Shown here piece by piece: positions 52,849 to 61,838 of a stretch of DNA of 64,000 nt (positions are counted from its first letter, which is position 1; each line of letters begins with the position of its first letter). The notes under the pieces are model-generated. The model was given only the letters and a program-made list of their open reading frames with translations. It made no database searches and was not told the DNA's origin. A program made the position numbers and the translations under genes. The stretch is taken from positions 434,001 through 498,000 of the forward strand of contig NW_025963574.1 of NCBI RefSeq assembly GCF_910591885.1. Reading direction: 5' to 3'. The stretch is from Bombus terrestris. Taxonomy: Eukaryota; Arthropoda; Insecta; Hymenoptera; Apidae.

Positions 52849-55800
52849 TCCAACGATGTCCAACGGTGTCCCACGTTGTCCCACGTTGTCCCACGTTGTC
52901 CCACGTTGTCCCACGTTGTCCCACGTTGTCCCACGTTGTCCCACGTTGTCCCACGTTGTCCCACGTTGTCCCACGTTGTCCCACGTTGTCCCACGTTGTC
53001 CCACGGTGTCCAACGATGTCCAGCGGTGTCCAACGGTGTCCCACGGTGTCCAACGGTGTCCAACGGTGTCCCACGGTGTCCAACGGTGTCCCACGTTGTC
53101 CCACGTTGTCCCACGTTGTCCCACGTTGTCCCACGATGTCCCACGTTGTCCAACGATGTCCAACGGTGTCCTACGTTGTCCCACGTTGTCCCACGTTGTC
53201 CCACGTTGTCCCACGTTGTCCCACGTTGTCCCACGGTGTCCAACGGTGTCCAACGGTGTCCAACGGTGTCCCACGATGTCCACCGATGTCCAACGGTGTC
53301 CAACGGTGTCCAACGGTGTCCAACGGTGTCCAACGATGTCCAACGATGTCCAACGGTGTCCAACGGTGTCCAACGATGTCCAACGATGTCCAACGATGTC
53401 CAACGGTGTCCCACGTTGTCCCACGTTGTCCCACGTTGTCCCACGTTGTCCCACGTTGTCCCACGTTGTCCCACGTTGTCCCACGTTGTCCCACGTTGTC
53501 CCACGTTGTCCCACGATGTCCCACGTTGTCCCACGGTGTCCAACGATGTCCCACGTTGTCCCACGGTGTCCAACGATGTCCCACGTTGTCCCACGTTGTC
53601 CCACGGTGTCCAGCGGTGTCCAACGGTGTCCCACGTTGTCCAACGGTGTCCCACGATGTCCAACGGTGTCCCACGTTGTCCCACGTTGTCCCACGTTGTC
53701 CCACGTTGTCCCACGTTGTCCCAAGTTGTCCCACGTTGTCCCACGTTGTCCCACGTTGTCCCACGTTGTCCCACGTTGTCCCACGTTGTCCCGCGATGTC
53801 CCACGTTGTCCAACGATGTCCAACGGTGTCCCACGTTGTCCCACGTTGTCCCACGTTGTCCCACGTTGTCCCACGTTGTCCAACGATGTCCAACGGTGTC
53901 CAACGGTGTCCAACGGTGTCCCACGTTGTCCCACGTTGTCCCACGTTGTCCAACGATGTCCAACGATGTCCAACGGTGTCCCACGTTGTCCCACGTTGTC
54001 CCACGTTGTCCCACGTTGTCCCACGGTGTCCAACGATGTCCAACGGTGTCCCACGTTGTCCCACGTTGTCCCACGTTGTCCCACGTTGTCCAACGATGTC
54101 CAACGGTGTCCAACGGTGTCCCACGTTGTCCCACGTTGTCCCACGTTGTCCCACGTTGTCCCACGGTGTCCAACGATGTCCAGCGGTGTCCAACGGTGTC
54201 CCACGGTGTCCAACGGTGTCCAACGGTGTCCCACGGTGTCCAACGGTGTCCCACGTTGTCCCACGTTGTCCCACGTTGTCCCACGTTGTCCCACGTTGTC
54301 CCACGATGTCCCACGTTGTCCCACGTTGTCCCACGTTGTCCCACGTTGTCCCACGTTGTCCCACGTTGTCCCACGATGTCCCACGTTGTCCCACGGTGTC
54401 CAACGATGTCCCACGTTGTCCAACGGTGTCCCACGTTGTCCCACGGTGTCCAACGGTGTCCAACGGTGTCCAACGGTGTCCCACGGTGTCCAACGGTGTC
54501 CCACGGTGTCCAACGGTGTCCCACGTTGTCCCACGTTGTCCCACGTTGTCCCACGTTGTCCCACGATGTCCCACGTTGTCCCACGGTGTCCAACGATGTC
54601 CCACGTTGTCCAACGGTGTCCCACGTTGTCCCACGTTGTCCCACGTTGTCCCACGTTGTCCCACGGTGTCCAACGATGTCCAGCGGTGTCCAACGGTGTC
54701 CCACGGTGTCCAACGGTGTCCAACGGTGTCCCACGGTGTCCAACGGTGTCCCACGTTGTCCCACGTTGTCCCACGTTGTCCCACGTTGTCCCACGTTGTC
54801 CCACGTTGTCCCACGTTGTCCCACGTTGTCCCGCGATGTCCCACGTTGTCCAACGATGTCCAACGGTGTCCCACGTTGTCCCACGTTGTCCCACGTTGTC
54901 CCACGTTGTCCCACGTTGTCCCACGTTGTCCCACGGTGTCCAACGATGTCCAACGGTGTCCCACGTTGTCCCACGTTGTCCCACGTTGTCCCACGTTGTC
55001 CAACGATGTCCAACGGTGTCCAGCGGTGTCCCACGTTGTCCCACGTTGTCCCTCGTTGTCCCACGGTGTCCAGCGGTGTCCAACGATGTCCAACGGTGTC
55101 CCACGTTGTCCCACGTTGTCCCACGTTGTCCAACGATGTCCAACGGTGTCCAACGGTGTCCAACGGTGTCCCACGTTGTCCCACGTTGTCCCACGTTGTC
55201 CAACGATGTCCAACGATGTCCAACGGTGTCCCACGTTGTCCCACGTTGTCCCACGTTGTCCCACGTTGTCCCACGGTGTCCAACGATGTCCAACGGTGTC
55301 CCACGTTGTCCCACGTTGTCCCACGTTGTCCCACGGTGTCCAACGGTGTCCCACGTTGTCCCACGTTGTCCCACGTTGTCCCACGTTGTCCCACGTTGTC
55401 CAACGGTGTCCCACGGTGTCCAACGGTGTCCAACGATGTCCAACGGTGTCCAACGATGTCCAACGGTGTCCCACGATGTCCAACGATGTCCAACGATGTC
55501 CAACGGTGTCCAACGGTGTCCCACGTTGTCCCACGTTGTCCAACGTTGTCCCACGTTGTCCAACGATGTCCAACGGTGTCCAACGGTGTCCCACGTTGTC
55601 CCACGTTGTCCCACGTTGTCCCACGGTGTCCAGCGGTGTCCACCGATGTCCAACGGTGTCCAACGGTGTCCAACGGTGTCCAACGGTGTCCAACGATGTC
55701 CAACGATGTCCAACGATGTCCAACGGTGTCCAACGGTGTCCCACGATGTCCAACGGTGTCCCACGTTGTCCCACGTTGTCCCACGTTGTCCCACGTTGTC

Positions 55801-56858
55801 CCACGTTGTCCCACGTTGTCCCACGTTGTCCCACGGTGTCCAACGGTGTCCAACGATGTCCAACGGTGTCCAACGGTGTCCCACGTTGTCCCACGTTGTC
55901 CCACGGTGTCCAACGATGTCCAACGGTGTCCCACGTTGTCCCACGTTGTCCCACGTTGTCCCACGTTGTCCCACGTTGTCCCACGGTGTCCAACGGTGTC
56001 CAACGATGTCCAACGGTGTCCAACGGTGTCCGACGATGTCCACCGATGTCCAACGGTGTCCCACGTTGTCCCACGTTGTCCCACGTTGTCCCACGTTGTC
56101 CCACGATGTCCAACGGTGTCCAACGGTGTCCCACGGTGTCCCACGTTGTCCCACGTTGTCCCACGGTGTCCAACGATGTCCAACGGTGTCCCACGTTGTC
56201 CCACGTTGTCCCACGTTGTCCCACGTTGTCCCACGTTGTCCCACGTTGTCCCACGTTGTCCCACGATGTCCCACGTTGTCCAACGATGTCCAACGGTGTC
56301 CCACGTTGTCCCACGTTGTCCCACGTTGTCCCACGTTGTCCCACGGTGTCCAACGATGTCCCACGTTGTCCAACGGTGTCCCACGGTGTCCCACGTTGTC
56401 CCACGTTGTCCCACGTTGTCCCACGTTGTCCCACGTTGTCCCACGTTGTCCCACGTTGTCCCACGTTGTCCCACGGTGTCCAACGGTGTCCAACGATGTC
56501 CAACGGTGTCCAACGGTGTCCCACGATGTCCACCGATGTCCAACGGTGTCCAACGGTGTCCAACGGTGTCCAACGATGTCCAACGATGTCCAACGATGTC
56601 CAACGGTGTCCAACGATGTCCAACGATGTCCAACGGTGTCCAACGGTGTCCCACGTTGTCCCACGTTGTCCCACGTTGTCCCACGGTGTCCAACGATGTC
56701 CAACGGTGTCCCACGTTGTCCAACGGTGTCCCACGTTGTCCCACGTTGTCCCACGTTGTCCCACGTTGTCCCACGTTGTCCCACGTTGTCCCACGTTGTC
56801 CCACGTTGTCCCACGTTGTCCCACGTTGTCCCACGTTGTCCCACGTTGTCCCACGGTG
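52849..56858. repeat. Mosaic stretch with reused markers
   Basis: No gene is present. TCCTACGTTG at 53,169 heads a segment resembling the one after 47,099. TCCCGCGATG recurs at 53,789 and 54,829, TCCCAAGTTG at 53,719, TCCCTCGTTG at 55,049 and the rare TCCAACGTTG at 55,539. I could not draw clean duplication boundaries here by eye. Confidence 0.7.
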
Positions 56859-59800
56859 TCCAACGGTGTCCAACGATGTCCAACGGTGTCCAACGGTGTC
56901 CCACGTTGTCCCACGTTGTCCCACGTTGTCCCACGGTGTCCAACGATGTCCCACGGTGTCCAACGATGCCCAACGGTGTCCCACGTTGTCCAACGTTGTC
57001 CCACGTTGTCCCACGTTGTCCCACGTTGTCCCACGTTGTCCCACGATGTCCCACGTTGTCCCACGTTGTCCCACGTTGTCCCACGTTGTCCCACGTTGTC
57101 CCACGGTGTCCAACGATGTCCAACGGTGTCCCACGTTGTCCAACGGTGTCCCACGTTGTCCCACGTTGTCCCACGTTGTCCCACGTTGTCCCACGATGTC
57201 CCACGGTGTCCAACGATGTCCAACGGTGTCCAACGGTGTCCCACGGTGTCCAACGGTGTCCCACGTTGTCCCACGTTGTCCCACGTTGTCCCACGTTGTC
57301 CCACGTTGTCCCACGTTGTCCCACGTTGTCCCACGTTGTCCCACGTTGTCCCACGTTGTCCCACGTTGTCCCACGTTGTCCGACGTTGTCCCACGGTGTC
57401 CAACGGTGTCCCACGTTGTCCCACGTTGTCCCACGTTGTCCCACGTTGTCCCACGTTGTCCCACGTTGTCCCACGTTGTCCCACGTTGTCCCACGTTGTC
57501 CCACGTTGTCCCACGTTGTCCCACGTTGTCCCACGGTGTCCAACGGTGTCCAGCGGTGTACAACGGTGTCCAACGATGTCCAACGGTGTCCAACGGTGTC
57601 CCACGGTGTCCAACGGTGTCCAACGGTGTCCCACGGTGTCCAACGGTGTCCAACGGTGTCCCACGGTGTCCAACGGTGTCCCACGTTGTCCCACGTTGTC
57701 CCACGTTGTCCCACGTTGTCCCACGGTGTCCCACGTTGTCCCACGTTGTCCCACGGTGTCCAACGATGTCCAACGGTGCCCAACGGTGTCCAACGGTGTC
57801 CAACGATGTCCAACGGTGTCCAACGGTGTCCCACGTTGTCCCACGTTGTCCCACGTTGTCCCACGGTGTCCAACGATGTCCCACGGTGTCCAACGATGCC
57901 CAACGGTGTCCCACGTTGTCCAACGGTGTCCCACGTTGTCCCACGTTGTCCCACGTTGTCCCACGTTGTCCCACGATGTCCCACGTTGTCCCACGTTGTC
58001 CCACGTTGTCCCACGTTGTCCCACGGTGTCCAACGATGTCCAACGGTGTCCCACGTTGTCCAACGGTGTCCCACGTTGTCCCACGTTGTCCCACGTTGTC
58101 CCACGTTGTCCCACGATGTCCCACGGTGTCCAACGATGTCCAACGGTGTCCAACGGTGTCCCACGGTGTCCAACGGTGTCCCACGTTGTCCCACGTTGTC
58201 CCACGTTGTCCCACGTTGTCCCACGTTGTCCCACGTTGTCCCACGTTGTCCCACGTTGTCCCACGTTGTCCCACGTTGTCCCACGTTGTCCCACGTTGTC
58301 CGACGTTGTCCCACGGTGTCCAACGGTGTCCCACGTTGTCCCACGTTGTCCCACGTTGTCCCACGTTGTCCCACGTTGTCCCACGATGTCCCACGTTGTC
58401 CCACGTTGTCCCACGTTGTCCCACGTTGTCCCACGTTGTCCCACGTTGTCCCACGGTGTCCAACGGTGTCCAGCGGTGTACAACGGTGTCCAACGATGTC
58501 CAACGGTGTCCAACGGTGTCCCACGGTGTCCAACGGTGTCCAACGGTGTCCCACGGTGTCCAACGGTGTCCAACGGTGTCCCACGGTGTCCAACGGTGTC
58601 CCACGTTGTCCCACGTTGTCCCACGTTGTCCCACGTTGTCCCACGGTGTCCCACGTTGTCCCACGTTGTCCCACGGTGTCCAACGATGTCCAACGGTGCC
58701 CAACGGTGTCCCACGGTGTCCAACTGTGTCCCACGGTGTCCCACGTTGTCCCACGTTGTCCCACGTTGTCCCACGTTGTCCCACGTTGTCCAACGATATC
58801 CAACGGTGTCCCACGTTGTCCCACGTTGTCCCACGTTGTCCCACGTTGTCCCACGTTGTCCCACGTTGTCCAACGATGTCCAACGGTGTCCCACGTTGTC
58901 CCACGTTGTCCCACGTTGTCCCACGTTGTCCAACGATGTCCAACGGTGTCCCACGTTGTCCCACGTTGTCCCACGTTGTCCCACGTTGTCCCACGTTGTC
59001 CCACGTTGTCCCACGTTGTCCCACGGTGTCCAACGGTGTCCAACGATGTCCAACTGTGTCCAACGGTGTCCCACGTTGTCCCACGTTGTCCCACGATGTC
59101 CAACGGTGTCCAACGGTGTCCCACGGTGTCCCACGTTGTCCCACGTTGTCCCACGGTGTCCAACGATGTCCAACGGTGTCCCACGTTGTCCCACGTTGTC
59201 CCACGTTGTCCCACGTTGTCCCACGTTGTCCCACGTTGTCCCACGTTGTCCCACGATGTCCCACGTTGTCCAACGATGTCCAACGGTGTCCCACGTTGTC
59301 CCACGTTGTCCCACGTTGTCCCACGTTGTCCCACGGTGTCCAACGATGTCCCACGTTGTCCAACGGTGTCCCACGGTGTCCCACGTTGTCCCACGTTGTC
59401 CCACGTTGTCCCACGTTGTCCCACGTTGTCCCACGTTGTCCCACGTTGTCCCACGTTGTCCCACGGTGTCCAACGGTGTCCAACGATGTCCAACGGTGTC
59501 CAACGGTGTCCCACGATGTCCACCGATGTCCAACGGTGTCCAACGGTGTCCAACGGTGTCCAACGATGTCCAACGATGTCCAACGATGTCCAACGGTGTC
59601 CAACGATGTCCAACGATGTCCAACGGTGTCCAACGGTGTCCCACGTTGTCCCACGTTGTCCCACGTTGTCCCACGGTGTCCAACGATGTCCAACGGTGTC
59701 CCACGTTGTCCAACGGTGTCCCACGTTGTCCCACGTTGTCCCACGTTGTCCCACGTTGTCCCACGATGTCCCACGTTGTCCCACGTTGTCCCACGTTGTC

Positions 59801-60850
59801 CCACGTTGTCCCACGTTGTCCCACGTTGTCCCACGTTGTCCCACGGTGTCCAACGGTGTCCAACGATGTCCAACGGTGTCCAACGGTGTCCCACGTTGTC
59901 CCACGTTGTCCCACGTTGTCCCACGGTGTCCAACGATGTCCCACGGTGTCCAACGATGCCCAACGGTGTCCCACGTTGTCCAACGGTGTCCCACGTTGTC
60001 CCACGTTGTCCCACGTTGTCCCACGTTGTCCCACGATGTCCCACGTTGTCCCACGTTGTCCCACGTTGTCCCACGTTGTCCCACGTTGTCCCACGGTGTC
60101 CAACGATGTCCAACGGTGTCCCACGTTGTCCAACGGTGTCCCACGTTGTCCCACGTTGTCCCACGTTGTCCCACGTTGTCCCACGATGTCCCACGGTGTC
60201 CAACGATGTCCAACGGTGTCCAACGGTGTCCCACGGTGTCCAACGGTGTCCCACGTTGTCCCACGTTGTCCCACGTTGTCCCACGTTGTCCCACGTTGTC
60301 CCACGTTGTCCCACGTTGTCCTACGTTGTCCCACGTTGTCCCACGTTGTCCCACGTTGTCCCACGTTGTCCGACGTTGTCCCACGGTGTCCAACGGTGTC
60401 CCACGTTGTCCCACGTTGTCCCACGTTGTCCCACGTTGTCCCACGTTGTCCCACGTTGTCCCACGTTGTCCCACGTTGTCCCACGTTGTCCCACGTTGTC
60501 CCACGTTGTCCCACGGTGTCCAACGGTGTCCAGCGGTGTACAACGGTGTCCAACGATGTCCAACGGTGTCCAACGGTGTCCCACGGTGTCCAACGGTGTC
60601 CAACGGTGTCCCACGGTGTCCAACGGTGTCCAACGGTGTCCCACGGTGTCCAACGGTGTCCCACGTTGTCCCACGTTGTCCCACGTTGTCCCACGTTGTC
60701 CCACGGTGTCCCACGTTGTCCCACGTTGTCCCACGGTGTCCAACGATGTCCAACGGTGCCCAACGGTGTCCCACGGTGTCCAACTGTGTCCCACGGTGTC
60801 CCACGTTGTCCCACGTTGTCCCACGTTGTCCCACGTTGTCCCACGTTGTC
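56859..60850. repeat. Three copies spaced 930 and 2,060 bp
   Basis: Copies start near 56,859, 57,789 and 59,849. Shared marks are a leading T-to-C change 56969/57899/59959, TCCGACGTTG 57379/58299/60369 and TACAACGGTG 57559/58479/60539, giving spacings of 920-930 and 2,060-2,070. A separate T-to-C mark at 58699/60759 keeps the 2,060 spacing. TCCAACGTTG at 56,989 and TCCTACGTTG at 60,319 are each in one copy only. Confidence 0.85.
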
Positions 60851-61178
60851 CAACGATATCCAACGGTGTCCCACGTTGTCCCACGTTGTCCCACGTTGTC
60901 CCACGTTGTCCCACGTTGTCCCACGTTGTCCAACGATGTCCAACGGTGTCCCACGTTGTCCCACGTTGTCCCACGTTGTCCCACGTTGTCCAACGATGTC
61001 CAACGGTGTCCCACGTTGTCCCACGTTGTCCCACGTTGTCCCACGTTGTCCCACGTTGTCCCACGTTGTCCCACGTTGTCCCACGGTGTCCAACGGTGTC
61101 CAACGATGTCCAACTGTGTCCAACGGTGTCCCACGTTGTCCCACGTTGTCCCACGTTGTCCCACGTTGTCCCACGTTG

Positions 61179-61838
61179 TCCAACGATGTCCAACGGTGTC
61201 CCACGTTGTCCCACGTTGTCCCACGTTGTCCCACGTTGTCCCACGTTGTCCCACGTTGTCCAACGATGTCCAACGGTGTCCCACGTTGTCCCACGTTGTC
61301 CCACGTTGTCCCACGTTGTCCCACGATGTCCCACGTTGTCCAACGATGTCCAACGGTGTCCCACGTTGTCCCACGTTGTCCTACGTTGTCCCACGTTGTC
61401 CCACGTTGTCCCACGTTGTCCCACGTTGTCCCACGTTGTCCCACGGTGTCCAACGGTGTCCCACGTTGTCCCACGTTGTCCCACGGTGTCCAACGATGTC
61501 CAACGGTGTCCAACGATGTCCAACGGTGTCCCACGTTGTCCCACGTTGTCCCACGTTGTCCCACGTTGTCCCACGTTGTCCCACGTTGTCCAACGATGTC
61601 CAACGGTGTCCCACGTTGTCCCACGTTGTCCCACGTTGTCCCACGTTGTCCCACGATGTCCCACGTTGTCCAACGATGTCCAACGGTGTCCCACGTTGTC
61701 CCACGTTGTCCTACGTTGTCCCACGTTGTCCCACGTTGTCCCACGTTGTCCCACGTTGTCCCACGTTGTCCCACGGTGTCCAACGGTGTCCCACGTTGTC
61801 CCACGTTGTCCCACGGTGTCCAACGATGTCCAACGGTG
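61179..61838. repeat. 330-bp tandem duplication with TCCTACGTTG
   Basis: Copies lie at about 61,179-61,508 and 61,509-61,838. Each has TCCAACGATG, TCCAACGGTG, a TCCCACGTTG run, TCCCACGATG, and TCCTACGTTG at 61,379 or 61,709. Only the second ends with a leading T-to-C change after its last unit. The period matches the unrelated 330-bp duplication at 9.7-10.35 kb, but the unit order differs. Confidence 0.85.
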
